Of a stretch of 64,000 nt of DNA, positions 1 to 14,867 are shown one piece after another; position 1 is the stretch's first letter; each line of letters opens with the position of its first letter. The position numbers were made by a program, and so were the translations under genes. A model generated the notes under the pieces. The model did not search any database. It saw only the letters and a program-made list of their open reading frames with translations, and was not told the DNA's origin. Source of the stretch: Kluyvera intermedia (GTDB lineage: Bacteria > Pseudomonadota > Gammaproteobacteria > Enterobacterales > Enterobacteriaceae); assembly GCF_021440345.1 (NCBI RefSeq), contig NZ_JAKCNS010000011.1, positions 62,001 through 126,000 of the forward strand, read 5' to 3'.

Positions 1-359
1 ATACCTGCAACATCAATAAAGCCGCCCATCCCAATAACGGTATTCAGGAAGAAACGCGTAAAGTGGACCATCCCCTGGTACGGGTCCCCCTGCAGGAAGG
101 AGTTCACCATAATGGCCGGCTCTTCCAGGTTGCTGGTAAAGTTGCCAAGGCCATTGCGCGCAGGCTGCGGAACATAATCACGCCATGCTACCGCTACCGG
201 ACGTAGGACATACGGATCCAACACGTTGAAGTTGAAGCTGTACATGGTCCGGTTAAATCCTTCAAGCGGGTCTGAACGCCCCTGCTGTTCTGTAGCGGAA
301 CTCGCACAGCCCATCAGTAGTGTGGTTCCCAGCGCCAGCGCCGACAGGCGAAGCTTCAT
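1..359 (-). CDS. mlaA: MlaA (VacJ) outer-membrane lipoprotein, N-terminal part
   Basis: Partial: the gene runs off the left edge of the window and about 119 codons are visible. The start at 359 opens a lipoprotein signal peptide with lipobox LLMGC followed by ASS. The mature part matches MlaA as I remember it (motifs DPLEGFNRTMYSFN and VAWRDYVPQPARNGLGNF). MlaA sits in the outer membrane with OmpC/F and removes phospholipids from the outer leaflet, passing them to MlaC and the MlaFEDB complex. It is divergent from yfdC, the E. coli arrangement. Confidence 0.96.
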   Translation of the reverse strand, partial: MKLRLSALALGTTLLMGCASSATEQQGRSDPLEGFNRTMYSFNFNVLDPYVLRPVAVAWRDYVPQPARNGLGNFTSNLEEPAIMVNSFLQGDPYQGMVHFTRFFLNTVIGMGGFIDVAG

Positions 360-647
360 AAATGTCTCCCTGTTGATAATGGCTATCACTGATTGCCATC
401 CATGACGGAACGCTCGCGTATCCGCCCGTTTAGATGTGAGCGATTGTAACAGCCCATCGAACGATGTCTATATAACCGGCCTCGCTGATTTGATCATAGC
501 CTGGTAACGCCGCCGCAGCGGTACATCTGTTTCTCCAGGTCGATAAAGCTAAGGCCAGGGTTCTCGTAATTTCAGAATACATCCAACCGCGTGTCAAACA
601 TAAGCCGCTACGCTTAGGCTATACGTGCTTATTTCAGGAATACTGAG

Positions 648-1589
648 ATGAATGACATCGAAAATGAAAAGATAGATAAACACAGCGACGAATTAGCGGT
701 GGAGAGCGAAGAGAAGCAAACGGGGACAAAGATAGAGGTTGATGAGGATAGGCTCCCCTCCCGCGCAATGGCAATTCATGAGCACATACGTCAGGAAGGC
801 GAAAAAGAAATGGAGCGCGATGCCATGGCGCTACTTTGGTCAGCTATCGCCGCGGGATTATCAATGGGGGCATCATTGCTGGCAAAGGGCATCTTTCACG
901 TCGAGCTTGAAGGTGTTCCCGGAGGTTTTTTATTGGAGAATCTCGGCTATACCTTCGGTTTTATTATTGTCATCATGGCCCGGCAGCAGCTGTTTACCGA
1001 GAATACCGTGACTGCCGTCCTCCCGGTGATGCAAAACCCAACCCTCGGTAATTTTGCTTTGCTAATGAGGCTATGGGGCGTCGTGCTGCTCGGGAATATT
1101 ATCGGTACCGGAATTGCCGCATGGGCTTTTGAGTATATGCCAATTTTCGATGAGCACACGCGTGATGCTTTCGTGAAAATCGGCATGGATGTGATGAAAA
1201 ACAGCCCAACCGAGATGTTTGCAAATGCCATTATCTCCGGCTGGCTCATTGCCACGATGGTCTGGATGTTTCCCGCTGCGGGTGCGGCAAAAATCGTGGT
1301 GATTATTTTGATGACCTGGCTTATTGCGCTGGGCGACACCACGCACATTGTGGTCGGTTCGGTGGAAATTCTCTATTTGGTGTTCAACGGCACGCTTCAT
1401 TGGAGCGATTTTATTTGGCCTTTCGCGCTCCCGACTCTCGCCGGAAACATCTGCGGTGGTACGTTTATTTTCGCACTAATGAGCCACGCGCAGATCCGTA
1501 ATGATATGAGCAACGCGCGTAAAGAAAAGCTTCGTCGACAGGATACAGAACGGGTTAAAAAGGATAGCGGCCGAGATAATCCATCCTGA
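648..1589 (+). CDS. yfdC: YfdC, formate/nitrite transporter-family inner membrane protein
   Basis: This 313-residue protein has a charged cytoplasmic N-terminus of about 65 residues, then the hydrophobic FNT-family core (about six membrane segments, roughly residues 65-285), and a basic C-terminal tail. FNT proteins are pentameric channels for small monovalent anions, but the substrate of YfdC itself is not established. The start ATG follows CAGGAATACTGAG. Its place between mlaA and the argW tRNA gene is the E. coli position, which supports the symbol. No operon partner follows. Confidence 0.93.
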   Translation: MNDIENEKIDKHSDELAVESEEKQTGTKIEVDEDRLPSRAMAIHEHIRQEGEKEMERDAMALLWSAIAAGLSMGASLLAKGIFHVELEGVPGGFLLENLGYTFGFIIVIMARQQLFTENTVTAVLPVMQNPTLGNFALLMRLWGVVLLGNIIGTGIAAWAFEYMPIFDEHTRDAFVKIGMDVMKNSPTEMFANAIISGWLIATMVWMFPAAGAAKIVVIILMTWLIALGDTTHIVVGSVEILYLVFNGTLHWSDFIWPFALPTLAGNICGGTFIFALMSHAQIRNDMSNARKEKLRRQDTERVKKDSGRDNPS

Positions 1590-1664
1590 ATGGCGACGGT
1601 TTGAGCAGTCAAGCGGCTATGTACTTACTCCAGCGGACAAAAAACGGTATACTCCTGCCGCTTC

Positions 1665-1736
1665 GTCCCCTTAGTTAAATGGATATAACGAGCCCCTCCT
1701 AAGGGCTAGTTGCAGGTTCGATTCCTGCAGGGGACA
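1665..1736 (+). tRNA. argW: tRNA-Arg (anticodon CCT)
   Basis: A 72-nt cloverleaf with acceptor stem GTCCCCT (1665-1671) pairing AGGGGAC (1729-1735) and discriminator A at 1736. The anticodon arm AGCCC-CTCCTAA-GGGCT gives CCT. Its sequence and position after yfdC identify argW. Unusually, no CCA is encoded: the bases after the discriminator are CTTT. In E. coli argW is a prophage attachment site. No integrase gene lies downstream here. Confidence 0.95.
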
Positions 1737-1908
1737 CTTTACCGCCACGTCTCTATTCGACGTTTCCCCTCTGCGTAATCAGCCGAAAACCGTACCCCCC
1801 TTCCGACCTGCAGCATTAAGCCTTTTCGTCACGAACCCGCAATCTGGCACAGCCTATACGGATAAGGTTATAATCCCCAACATTCTTTTATTGGGTTTAG
1901 ACACGAAC

Positions 1909-2448
1909 ATGACAAAATTAACATTACAAGAGCAGATGCTTAAGGCTGGGCTCGTCTCCAGTAAAAAAATGGCGAAAGTACAAAAAACAGCGAAAAAATC
2001 GCGCGTTCAGGCTCGTGAGGCCAGAGAGGCGGTTGAAGAAAACAAGAAGGCACAGATCGAGCGCGATAAGCTGTTAAGCGAGCAGCAAAAAAAAGCGACG
2101 TTGTCGAAAGAGTACAAAGCACAGATAAAACAACTCATTGAAATGAATAAAGTTGTTATTTCAAGAGGCGATATTGGGTTTAACTTCACCGATAATAATG
2201 TCATCAAAAAAATCTACGTGGATAAAACCGCTCAGGCACAGCTTATCAGCGGCCGCCTGACGATTGCGCGTCTGACCGCCGAAGCCAGCGCCGAAAGCGA
2301 GTATGCGCTAATCCCCGCAGGCGTCGCCGATAAAATCGCCCAGCGCGATGCCAGCTATATTGTTTTAAGCAATGAGATCAGCAAAGAAACGCTGGACGAA
2401 GAAGATCCGTACGCCGCTTTTGTCGTTCCTGATGATTTGATGTGGTAA
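1909..2448 (+). CDS. yaiL: YaiL-family (DUF2058) protein
   Basis: This 179-residue protein opens MTKLTLQEQMLKAGLVSSKK, has a highly charged helical (coiled-coil-like) stretch at about residues 20-80, and ends in the DPYAAFVVPDDLMW tail I associate with E. coli YaiL. DUF2058 proteins have been called nucleoprotein or polynucleotide-associated; no firm biochemical role is known. The ATG at 1909 was preferred to an in-frame TTG at 1891 because it matches the family N-terminus, although no strong Shine-Dalgarno is visible. In E. coli yaiL lies elsewhere on the chromosome, so this placement behind argW is a local rearrangement. Confidence 0.88.
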   Translation: MTKLTLQEQMLKAGLVSSKKMAKVQKTAKKSRVQAREAREAVEENKKAQIERDKLLSEQQKKATLSKEYKAQIKQLIEMNKVVISRGDIGFNFTDNNVIKKIYVDKTAQAQLISGRLTIARLTAEASAESEYALIPAGVADKIAQRDASYIVLSNEISKETLDEEDPYAAFVVPDDLMW

Positions 2449-2525
2449 TCGCAACAATCTGATTTCTCGCCCAATTGGCCCGAGCAGTTCGACTCATAAC
2501 ATCGCGTAAGTATGGCAATGTGAGT

Positions 2526-3179
2526 TTAGCGGGCCTCAGCTCGATAGACCGGAACAAGCCGCGTAGTATCGGTGAGGCTATCGAAGACCATCGTTTCTGC
2601 CGTTGCGATTACCATGCCTGATTTCCTCAGCCGCTGCACATCCGTGGCGATCCGCTGAATTCCGAACCAGAATAATCCGTCCAGCGCCGTGACGTGTAGG
2701 CCGCTTTCCAGCGCTTGTTTAAGACGCTGACGCGGCGCTTTAACCTCTTTGGCGATTTTCTGGAAGGGCGTGGCCGTGGTTCCTGTAGGATCAACGCGCT
2801 GAATACGGGTTGCCAGGCTGTACTGAAACGCATCCGGGACCGCACTCAAATCAGCCTTCAGACTGTAGACGCAGCCAAACCGTTTACCGTTAAAAATGAC
2901 ATTTTTCTGGTTAAGCCGAAGCCCGTCACGGATGCCAGCAATAAGCTGCGGCGCGCGGGTTAACATCAGCCGAAAAGGCAGCTCAAAGCTGGTGACATAG
3001 TCCACATTCAGCAAGGCAATTCGCAAGCGCTCTTGCGCACCAGCATGAGATTGTCGACATTCGTCGATCACTTCGCGCCACTGATTAGCAAGACGCTCTG
3101 GCTCGCTGGCTTCTGTAAAACTGTACTTTTCAATCTGATAGTCAATTTTTCCCGCCACGCTGAGCGTCCTTTTCGTCAT
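2526..3179 (-). CDS. Hypothetical protein, possible winged-helix DNA binder
   Basis: I do not recognise this 217-residue soluble protein. It has no signal peptide or membrane segment. The last third (about residues 160-205) contains VTALDGLFWFGIQRIATDVQ followed by a basic RLRKSGMVIA stretch. This resembles the phage-type winged helix-turn-helix in which a gene-type (A/V)LD..FGI..(L/I)A..I..LR segment forms the recognition helix. That similarity is by eye only. The start at 3179 has no good ribosome site and no other in-frame ATG lies nearby. It is convergent with yaiL and divergent from the cupin gene, in the accessory patch between argW and the beta-lactamase. Confidence 0.6.
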   Translation of the reverse strand: MTKRTLSVAGKIDYQIEKYSFTEASEPERLANQWREVIDECRQSHAGAQERLRIALLNVDYVTSFELPFRLMLTRAPQLIAGIRDGLRLNQKNVIFNGKRFGCVYSLKADLSAVPDAFQYSLATRIQRVDPTGTTATPFQKIAKEVKAPRQRLKQALESGLHVTALDGLFWFGIQRIATDVQRLRKSGMVIATAETMVFDSLTDTTRLVPVYRAEAR

Positions 3180-3444
3180 TGTTTAGTGAACGTTGTTTAT
3201 TTTACCAGCACACTGAAATAATTGGGGGATGATTACCACCATAAACATTTTCCCGGACGGTAAAAAGAATTACAGATTTTATCGACTAAAAAAGTGGCCC
3301 GGATATCTGCACTACCGTCAATGCCAGTTCAGTAAATCAGGATGGGGAAAATGGACAAACCCAGTTCTTCACTTGTTCTAAGGGTTCTGTCACCCTGACG
3401 CCATACGGTAATCCCCCAATTCATTAATCGACAAGGTCATCCTG

Positions 3445-3921
3445 ATGAAACAAATTACCATGAGCGATATGCAGCAACAGAGCGCAGCGGCCATGCAGTC
3501 GCCTCGGCTCCGTGCGCATCGTAATTTCCATCCAGAATTAAGCGATTCGGTCCAACGTCTGGCCATTGCCATGGAACCTGGGACCTACGTGCGCCCGCAC
3601 CGACACCCTCACACCTTCGAGCTACTGTTGCCATTAAGTGGTCGTTTCGTGGTGCTGAATTTTGACGATCGGGGTACCGTCACCCATCGGGCGATATTGG
3701 GGGAAACCTGTACGGTGCTGGAGATGGCCGCTGGAGTCTGGCATGCCGTGCTGTCGCTGGATACCGGTGGCGTCATTTTTGAAGTAAAACACGGTGGCTA
3801 TCAACCCGTGGCTGCCGATGACTATGCGCACTGGGCTCCAGCGGAAGGAGAATCAGGAACCACGGAGCTTATGGCCTGGTATGCGCAAGCGCAGGTGGGC
3901 GATGGTGGTTTTGCCGTCTGA
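3445..3921 (+). CDS. WbuC-family cupin-fold metalloprotein (orf477 of CTX-M plasmids)
   Basis: This 158-residue protein carries a cupin motif GTYVRPHRHPHTFELLLPLS at about residues 46-65, with the histidines and glutamate of a metal site, and a second conserved strand around VWHAVLS. WbuC-family proteins occur in surface polysaccharide loci, but their reaction is unproven. The gene is exactly 477 bp and lies convergent to and 45 bp from the beta-lactamase gene, which is the arrangement of orf477 next to blaCTX-M-1-group genes on plasmids. On plasmids orf477 is often truncated; here it is complete. A weak AAGG ribosome site precedes the ATG. Confidence 0.88.
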   Translation: MKQITMSDMQQQSAAAMQSPRLRAHRNFHPELSDSVQRLAIAMEPGTYVRPHRHPHTFELLLPLSGRFVVLNFDDRGTVTHRAILGETCTVLEMAAGVWHAVLSLDTGGVIFEVKHGGYQPVAADDYAHWAPAEGESGTTELMAWYAQAQVGDGGFAV

Positions 3922-3931
3922 GGTGATAAAC

Positions 3932-3961
3932 AAAACGGAATGAGTTCCCCCATTCCGTTTC
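3932..3961. terminator. Convergent-gene terminator between the cupin gene and bla
   Basis: Inverted repeat AAACGGAATG (3933-3942) and CATTCCGTTT (3951-3960) with an 8-nt loop. Read on the minus strand it ends CGTTTTGTTT, a reasonable U-rich tail for the bla transcript. It may also stop the cupin transcript, with a weaker tail. Confidence 0.65.
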
Positions 3962-3966
3962 CGTTG

Positions 3967-5219
<1,253 letters not shown>

Positions 5220-5291
5220 GTGAAATATTTCTTTATGGGCTTTTCCTTTATGGTCATCGTTTTTGCCGGTACATTTGCCCTGATGATCTAG
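5220..5291 (+). CDS. ypdK: YpdK, 23-residue inner-membrane small protein
   Basis: A GTG-initiated 23-codon frame encodes KYFFMGFSFMVIVFAGTFAL preceded by the initiator and followed by MI. It is one hydrophobic membrane helix and nearly identical to E. coli YpdK as I remember it (differences Ile to Phe and Trp to Phe). A GGAG about 10 nt upstream supports the GTG start. The position just upstream of, and convergent to, alaC is also the E. coli one. Function is unknown. In E. coli ypdK follows lpxP; here lpxP is missing and the bla locus lies in that space. Confidence 0.9.
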   Translation: MKYFFMGFSFMVIVFAGTFALMI

Positions 5292-5302
5292 TGAATAAAA
5301 TG

Positions 5303-5336
5303 CATAAAAAAACAGGAGCCATTTGGCTCCTGTTTG
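5303..5336 (-). terminator. alaC terminator
   Basis: Perfect 11-bp stem AAACAGGAGCC (5310-5320) and GGCTCCTGTTT (5325-5335) with loop ATTT. On the minus strand the stem is followed by a run of seven T, a strong intrinsic terminator for alaC. It can also end the ypdK transcript on the plus strand, with a poorer tail. Confidence 0.88.
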
Positions 5337-5355
5337 CATTTCTGGGATGCGAAAA

Positions 5356-6582
5356 TCATTCCGCAGATTTATGCTCAGACGGCAGTAACCCATCGGCACG
5401 GAACATCGCTTTAATCCCGCGAATAGCCTGGCGGATACGGTCGCGGTTCTCAATGAGCGCAAAACGCACGTGGGTATCGCCATAATCGCCAAAACCAATA
5501 CCCGGCGAAACGCAGACCTTCGCATCCTGCAGCAATTTTTTGGCAAACTCTAGCGATCCCATGGCTGCGTACTTGTCGGGAATTTTGGCCCACACGTACA
5601 TTGATGCCTTCGGCATCTCAACCATCCAGCCCGCTTCGTGCAGACCTTTAACCAATACATCACGGCGGCGCTTATACTGCTCAGCGATATCGCGTACGCA
5701 CTGTTGGTCGCCTTCCAGTGCGGCAATTGCCGCCACCTGCAGTGGTGTAAAGGTACCGTAATCGTGATAGCTCTTAATCCGCGCCAGCGCATTAACCAGT
5801 GTTTTATTGCCGACCATAAAACCAATACGCCAGCCGGCCATATTATAGCTTTTCGACAGAGTGAAAAATTCCACCGCTACATCACGCGCGCCCGGCACCT
5901 GCATAATCGACGGCGCTTTCCAGCCATCATAGACAATGTCAGCGTAAGCCAGATCGTGAACCACCAGCACATCGTAGCGCTTGGCCAACGCCACCACTTT
6001 TTCGAAAAACTCCAGCTCAACGCACTGGGCGGTTGGGTTGGATGGAAAACCTAAGATCATCATCTTCGGTTTTGGATAGCTTTCGCGGATCGCGCGTTCG
6101 AGTTCGTTAAAGAAATCGACCCCTTGCACCAGCGGCACCGAACGAACCTGCGCACCGGCTATCACCGCGCCGTAGATGTGAATCGGGTAGCTTGGGTTGG
6201 GCACCAGCACCGTATCACCGTGGTCGAGCGTGGCGAGCATCAGATGTGCCAGCCCCTCTTTCGAGCCAATCGTGACAATCGCTTCGCTTTCTGGGTCAAT
6301 TTCGACATCGTAGCGATCGTGATACCAACGCGAAATTGCACGACGTAAGCGAGGGATCCCGCGTGAAGTGGAATAACCGTGGGTATCAGGCCGTTGCGCC
6401 ACGGTACACAGTTTTTCGACAATATGCGGCGGCGTGGCACCGTCGGGGTTCCCCATACTGAAATCAATGATATCCTCGCCGCGCCGACGCGCAGCCATCT
6501 TTAATTCAGCGGTAATGTTAAAAACATACGGGGGTAAGCGATCGATACGCGTAAAGCGACGTTCTGGACTGGAGTCAGCCAT
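5356..6582 (-). CDS. alaC: Glutamate-pyruvate aminotransferase AlaC
   Basis: This 408-residue PLP-dependent class I/II aminotransferase is the main alanine-synthesising transaminase in E. coli (pyruvate plus glutamate to alanine plus 2-oxoglutarate). Visible family marks are the N-terminal [14 protein letters not shown], the substrate loop [10 protein letters not shown], the NPTAQ segment, and the PLP-lysine region [15 protein letters not shown]. The start at 6582 was chosen over upstream in-frame codons because AGGAA lies just upstream and the N-terminus matches the family. Expression is probably monocistronic and ends at the terminator at 5310-5335. Upstream codons would add about 68 residues unlike any AlaC. 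Confidence 0.95.
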   Translation of the reverse strand: MADSSPERRFTRIDRLPPYVFNITAELKMAARRRGEDIIDFSMGNPDGATPPHIVEKLCTVAQRPDTHGYSTSRGIPRLRRAISRWYHDRYDVEIDPESEAIVTIGSKEGLAHLMLATLDHGDTVLVPNPSYPIHIYGAVIAGAQVRSVPLVQGVDFFNELERAIRESYPKPKMMILGFPSNPTAQCVELEFFEKVVALAKRYDVLVVHDLAYADIVYDGWKAPSIMQVPGARDVAVEFFTLSKSYNMAGWRIGFMVGNKTLVNALARIKSYHDYGTFTPLQVAAIAALEGDQQCVRDIAEQYKRRRDVLVKGLHEAGWMVEMPKASMYVWAKIPDKYAAMGSLEFAKKLLQDAKVCVSPGIGFGDYGDTHVRFALIENRDRIRQAIRGIKAMFRADGLLPSEHKSAE

Positions 6583-6972
6583 AAATTCCTCAGGATAACG
6601 TGAGCGCCCGAACCGTTCGAGCGACGCTGCCACCGATGTGGCATGAATAGAAAATAACCTGAATAAAATGTGTCTGTCGAGGGGCAATGAAAAAAATGGT
6701 GACATCACTAAAAAGAGGAAGTAGTACCAATAAAAATCATTTCTTAACGCCAACATATAGGCGAATATAAAACATATTGGCAACAATACGTTATCGATAT
6801 GGTTTCATTACACCTTGCTTATCCCGTCGTAAGTTGGTCATTGTGCTCTGTTAAATACCTTTCCTTATCAATCCCCTTTTTAAATTAAGGTTTTTCCCTA
6901 TTCAGTAAGCCGCTGGTCATCTGACGCCGGGTTACTTATCATAAGACTTTACTGAAGACACCCGGCGCCGCC
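6583..6972. other. alaC / ypdA divergent intergenic region
   Basis: A 390-bp AT-rich stretch between the divergent alaC and ypdA genes, which must hold both promoters. It contains the short inverted repeat CGAACCGTTCG near 6609-6619. No confident regulator box, RNA gene or conserved small reading frame was found. Confidence 0.5.
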
Positions 6973-8673
6973 ATGCACGAAATATTCAATATGCTGCTCG
7001 CAGTTTATGACAGAGCCGCATTAATGCTGATTTGCCTCTTTTTCCTGATCCGTATTCGCCTTTTCCGCGAATTACTGCACAAGTCGGCCCATACCGCGAA
7101 AGAACTGCTCGCCGTCACCGTTATTTTCTCGATGTTCGCTATCTTCAGCACCTGGTCCGGTGTGCCGGTGGAAGGCTCGCTGGTGAACGTGCGCATTATC
7201 GCGGTGATGTCCGGTGGGATTTTATTCGGCCCGTGGGTCGGCGGCATCGTCGGGCTCATCGCCGGGACCCACCGCTACCTGATTGATGCGGGTGGCGTCA
7301 CGGCCGTTCCGTGCTTTATTACCAGTATTATCGCCGGGATCTTAGCTGGCCTGATTAACCGAAAAATTCCAAAAGAGTTGCACTGGAAAATAGGTATCCT
7401 CGGCGGAATGCTGTGCGAAACGCTGACCATGATTCTGGTTGTCGTCTGGGCACCCAATATCCCGCTGGGGGTGGATATTGTCTCGAAAATCGGCATTCCA
7501 ATGATTGCCGGTAGCGTCTGCATCGGTTTTATTGTGTTGCTGGTACAAAGCGTAGAGGGCGAAAAAGAAGCCAGCGCCGCGCGTCAAGCCAAGCTGGCGC
7601 TGGATATTGCCAACAAAACGCTGCCGCTCTTTCGCCAGATTAACAGCGATACCCTACGACAGATTTGCGACATCATCCGCCAGGATATTCATGCCGACGC
7701 GGTAGCAATTACCAATACCGAGCGCGTGCTGGCCTACGTTGGCGTGGGGGAAGATAACTACCACAACAATGACGATGCCATCAGCCCGACCACCAAACAG
7801 GCGATCATTAACGGCGATATCATTATCAAAAACAATGATGAAGCCTACCGTACGCCGGAAATCCACTCGATGCTGGTGATCCCGTTGTCGGAAACGGGAG
7901 TCGTGACCGGCACGCTGAAAATCTACTATTGCCACGCCCACCAAATCACCTCTTCTTTGCAGGAGATGGCTATCGGTTTGTCGCAGATTATCTCGACGCA
8001 GCTCGAGGTTTCTCGCGCTGAGCAGCTGCGTGAAATGGCAAATAAGGCAGAGCTGCGCGCGCTGCAAAGTAAGATCAATCCCCATTTCTTGTTTAACGCC
8101 CTGAACGCCATTTCGTCGTCGATTCGCATGAATCCGGACACTGCGCGACAGTTGATTTTTAATCTGTCCCGCTATCTGCGCTATAACATTGAATTAAAAG
8201 ACGATGAGCAAATTGATATCCGCAAAGAGCTGTACCAGATAAAGGACTACATCGCCATTGAGCAGGCACGTTTTGGCGATAAGCTGACGGTTATCTACGA
8301 TATTGACGAAGAGGTGAGCTGTTTTATCCCGAGCCTGCTTATCCAGCCGCTGGTCGAAAACGCTATCGTCCACGGTATTCAACGTAGTAAAGGCAAAGGC
8401 GTGGTTACCATCAGTATTACCGAATCCGGCAACCGCGTGCGTATCAGCGTGCGCGATACCGGGCCGGGCATCGACCCGGAGGTGGTGGCGCGAGTTGAAG
8501 CTAACGAAATGCCGGGGAATAAAATCGGCCTGCTCAACGTACATCATCGGGTTAAGCTGCTGTATGGCGAAGGGCTGCACATTCGTCGACTGGAGCCAGG
8601 AACGGAGATAGCCTTCTACATTCCCAATCAGCGCACGCCGGTCACGACTACCGCCGCCACTTTACTGCCTTAA
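6973..8673 (+). CDS. pyrS: Pyruvate-responsive LytS-type sensor kinase YpdA (PyrS)
   Basis: This 566-residue membrane sensor histidine kinase has about five or six membrane segments in the first 195 residues (5TM-LYT receptor region, [18 protein letters not shown]), a GAF-like domain at about 210-345, and a LytS-type kinase domain. The phosphorylated His371 lies in [18 protein letters not shown], and the ATP-binding G box is DTGPGI. With YpdB it forms the E. coli high-pyruvate sensing system that activates the transporter gene yhjX and is networked with BtsSR. The start matches E. coli YpdA, although its ribosome site is weak. ypdB follows after 12 bp, so the two are co-transcribed. The ypdC/fry genes that follow in E. 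coli are absent. Confidence 0.96.
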   Translation: MHEIFNMLLAVYDRAALMLICLFFLIRIRLFRELLHKSAHTAKELLAVTVIFSMFAIFSTWSGVPVEGSLVNVRIIAVMSGGILFGPWVGGIVGLIAGTHRYLIDAGGVTAVPCFITSIIAGILAGLINRKIPKELHWKIGILGGMLCETLTMILVVVWAPNIPLGVDIVSKIGIPMIAGSVCIGFIVLLVQSVEGEKEASAARQAKLALDIANKTLPLFRQINSDTLRQICDIIRQDIHADAVAITNTERVLAYVGVGEDNYHNNDDAISPTTKQAIINGDIIIKNNDEAYRTPEIHSMLVIPLSETGVVTGTLKIYYCHAHQITSSLQEMAIGLSQIISTQLEVSRAEQLREMANKAELRALQSKINPHFLFNALNAISSSIRMNPDTARQLIFNLSRYLRYNIELKDDEQIDIRKELYQIKDYIAIEQARFGDKLTVIYDIDEEVSCFIPSLLIQPLVENAIVHGIQRSKGKGVVTISITESGNRVRISVRDTGPGIDPEVVARVEANEMPGNKIGLLNVHHRVKLLYGEGLHIRRLEPGTEIAFYIPNQRTPVTTTAATLLP

Positions 8674-8685
8674 CCTGGAGTACGC

Positions 8686-9423
8686 ATGAAAGTCATCATC
8701 GTTGAAGATGAATTCCTGGCACAACAGGAGCTAACCTGGCTGATTCAACAGCACAGCCAGATGGAGATTGTCGGTACCTTTGACGACGGTCTGGACGTGC
8801 TGAAGTTTTTGCAGCACAACAAAGTGGATGCCATCTTCCTCGACATCAACATTCCCTCTTTAGACGGGGTGCTGCTGGCGCAGAATATCAGCCAGTTCGC
8901 CCATAAGCCGTTTATCGTGTTTATTACCGCGTGGAAAGAGCATGCGGTGGAAGCCTTTGAACTGGAAGCGTTCGACTACATTCTAAAACCCTACCAGGAG
9001 ATGCGTATCGTCTCCATGCTGCAAAAGCTGGAGTCCAGTTGGCAACAGCAGCAGTCAGGTAACCTCAACAGCCCGGCGGGCGTGACCCGCGAAAATGACA
9101 CCATCAATCTGATTAAAGATGAGCGCATCATCGTCACGCCAATAAATGACATTTACTACGCCGAGGCGCATGAAAAAATGACGTTTGTTTATACGCGACG
9201 AGAGTCCTACGTCATGCCGATGAACATCACTGAATTTTGCAACAAGCTGCCCACCAGCCATTTTTTCCGCTGCCACCGCTCGTATTGCGTGAACCTGAAT
9301 AAAATCCGTGAGATTGAGCCGTGGTTTAATAACACCTATATTCTGCGCCTGCGCGACCTGGAATTTCAGGTGCCGGTGAGCCGCAGTAAGGTGAAAGAGT
9401 TTCGGCAGATAATGCATCTGTAG
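8686..9423 (+). CDS. pyrR: LytTR-type response regulator YpdB (PyrR)
   Basis: This 245-residue response regulator has an N-terminal receiver domain (acidic residues E7/D8, phospho-acceptor Asp53 in FLDINIPSLD, switch and Lys in LKPY) and a C-terminal LytTR DNA-binding domain (about 140-245, with HRSYCVNLNKIREIEPWF). It is the partner of YpdA and in E. coli binds direct repeats upstream of yhjX. A GGAG ribosome site precedes the ATG. The gene is convergent with glk and only 40 bp separate the two stop codons. Confidence 0.96.
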   Translation: MKVIIVEDEFLAQQELTWLIQQHSQMEIVGTFDDGLDVLKFLQHNKVDAIFLDINIPSLDGVLLAQNISQFAHKPFIVFITAWKEHAVEAFELEAFDYILKPYQEMRIVSMLQKLESSWQQQQSGNLNSPAGVTRENDTINLIKDERIIVTPINDIYYAEAHEKMTFVYTRRESYVMPMNITEFCNKLPTSHFFRCHRSYCVNLNKIREIEPWFNNTYILRLRDLEFQVPVSRSKVKEFRQIMHL

Positions 9424-9430
9424 AAGGGAT

Positions 9431-9452
9431 GCTGGCGACAGGCGTCGCCAGC
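9431..9452. terminator. Possible stem-loop terminator between pyrR and glk
   Basis: Perfect 9-bp stem GCTGGCGAC (9431-9439) and GTCGCCAGC (9444-9452) with loop AGGC, lying between two convergent stop codons. Neither side has a T-run, so it may act as a transcript 3'-end stabiliser rather than as a full intrinsic terminator. Confidence 0.45.
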
Positions 9453-9463
9453 GAAGACAGCGC

Positions 9464-10429
9464 TTACAGAACCTGTCCCAGCGTCTGGCGCAGATGCGCG
9501 CCGGAGCCCAGCAGGCCTGGATTGTCATGAACGATCAGATACACCGGGATTGGGTGTACGTAGTCTTTAAAGCGGCCTTTATCTTCAAAACCGCCGCGGA
9601 AGCCGGATGCCTTAAAGAATTCAAGGAAGCGCGGTACGATACCACCGGCAATGTAGACGCCGCCAAATGTCCCCAGCGTTAATGCCAGATCGCCGCCGAA
9701 ACGCCCCATGATGACGCAGAACAGCGACAGCGCGCGACGGCAGTCAGTGCAGGTATCAGCAAGCGCACGCTCGGTAATGTCTTTTGGCTTGTAGTTTTCC
9801 GGCAGACGATTATCGGCTTTAACGATAGCCCGGTACAAATTCACCAGCCCCGGCCCCGACAACACGCGCTCCGCCGATACGTGACCAATCTCTTCGCGCA
9901 GTACTTCGAGGATAATCCCCTCTTCTTCACTGTTTGGCGCAAAGTCGACGTGCCCACCCTCACCCGGCAAGCTAACCCAACGTTTATCAACGTGAACCAG
10001 ATGCGCCACGCCAAGGCCAGTGCCTGCACCATAAACGGCGATCGGTTTACCTTCTATCGGCTCGGTGCCGCCAAACTGGATCAGATGCTCTTTTTTCAGC
10101 ATCGGGATCGCCATGGATACCGCGGTGAAGTCGTTAATGATTTCCAGATGGGAGAAACCAAGGTTCTTTTTCATTTCCGCAATCGAGAACGCCCAGGTAT
10201 GGTTGGTCATCGCCACCCAATCGCCGGTAATCGGACAAGCAATGGCAATACAGCCATCTTCGACCGATACGTTATGCTCGTCGAGATAGACGCGAACAAC
10301 CGCTTCCAGGCTTGGGTAATCCAGTCCAGAATAGGTTTTCGCCTGGGAGATCTCCCCGCTGGCAATATCGCACAATGCCAGACGCGCATTGGTGCCCCCC
10401 ACATCCCCTACTAAAGCAAACTTTGTCAT
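9464..10429 (-). CDS. glk: Glucokinase
   Basis: This 321-residue cytoplasmic enzyme is the usual length of enterobacterial Glk and phosphorylates free glucose with ATP to glucose 6-phosphate. The N-terminal phosphate loop [13 protein letters not shown], the substrate segment [11 protein letters not shown] and the glycine-rich [11 protein letters not shown] are visible. It handles internal glucose released from disaccharides, complementing PTS uptake by the ptsHI-crr system encoded in this window. It is divergent from yfeO across 245 bp that carry both promoters. Confidence 0.97.
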   Translation of the reverse strand: MTKFALVGDVGGTNARLALCDIASGEISQAKTYSGLDYPSLEAVVRVYLDEHNVSVEDGCIAIACPITGDWVAMTNHTWAFSIAEMKKNLGFSHLEIINDFTAVSMAIPMLKKEHLIQFGGTEPIEGKPIAVYGAGTGLGVAHLVHVDKRWVSLPGEGGHVDFAPNSEEEGIILEVLREEIGHVSAERVLSGPGLVNLYRAIVKADNRLPENYKPKDITERALADTCTDCRRALSLFCVIMGRFGGDLALTLGTFGGVYIAGGIVPRFLEFFKASGFRGGFEDKGRFKDYVHPIPVYLIVHDNPGLLGSGAHLRQTLGQVL

Positions 10430-10674
10430 TCCGTTACGGCTCCGCTAAAGTCAGAATAAATCTTTGCCACACTGTAAATTCAAGGCGCTTTAACAACAAT
10501 GACGTTTGCATGAGCACCCCAGGATTATCGATCTTCGTCACATTTTTTGCGCATTTTTTAGCTCATGCGAAGAGAGATAAACGCTAAGGTCGTATCGTTT
10601 CAGCACCATTTGCGCTGAACAAAAAATCGGGAAAATGCAAAGTAGCCCAGGCATTCAGCAAAAAGGATAAAACC

Positions 10675-14742
<4,068 letters not shown>

Positions 14743-14867
14743 CAGCGACTTTAACAAAAAATGCTCTCTCCTGGCGGTTTAAGAGTTAACCCAATAATCC
14801 GGGGTTTTACCGAATTGTAATATTGCGTTAACAGGTCTTACTGACCACGATCGTATAGGAGAGAAGT

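Noticed and set aside
1740..3440. Prophage or genomic island at argW
   Set aside because: No integrase, excisionase or structural phage genes, and no duplicate of the argW 3' end within the window.
7926..8141. Short frames antisense to pyrS
   Set aside because: Shadows of the kinase gene with no ribosome sites.
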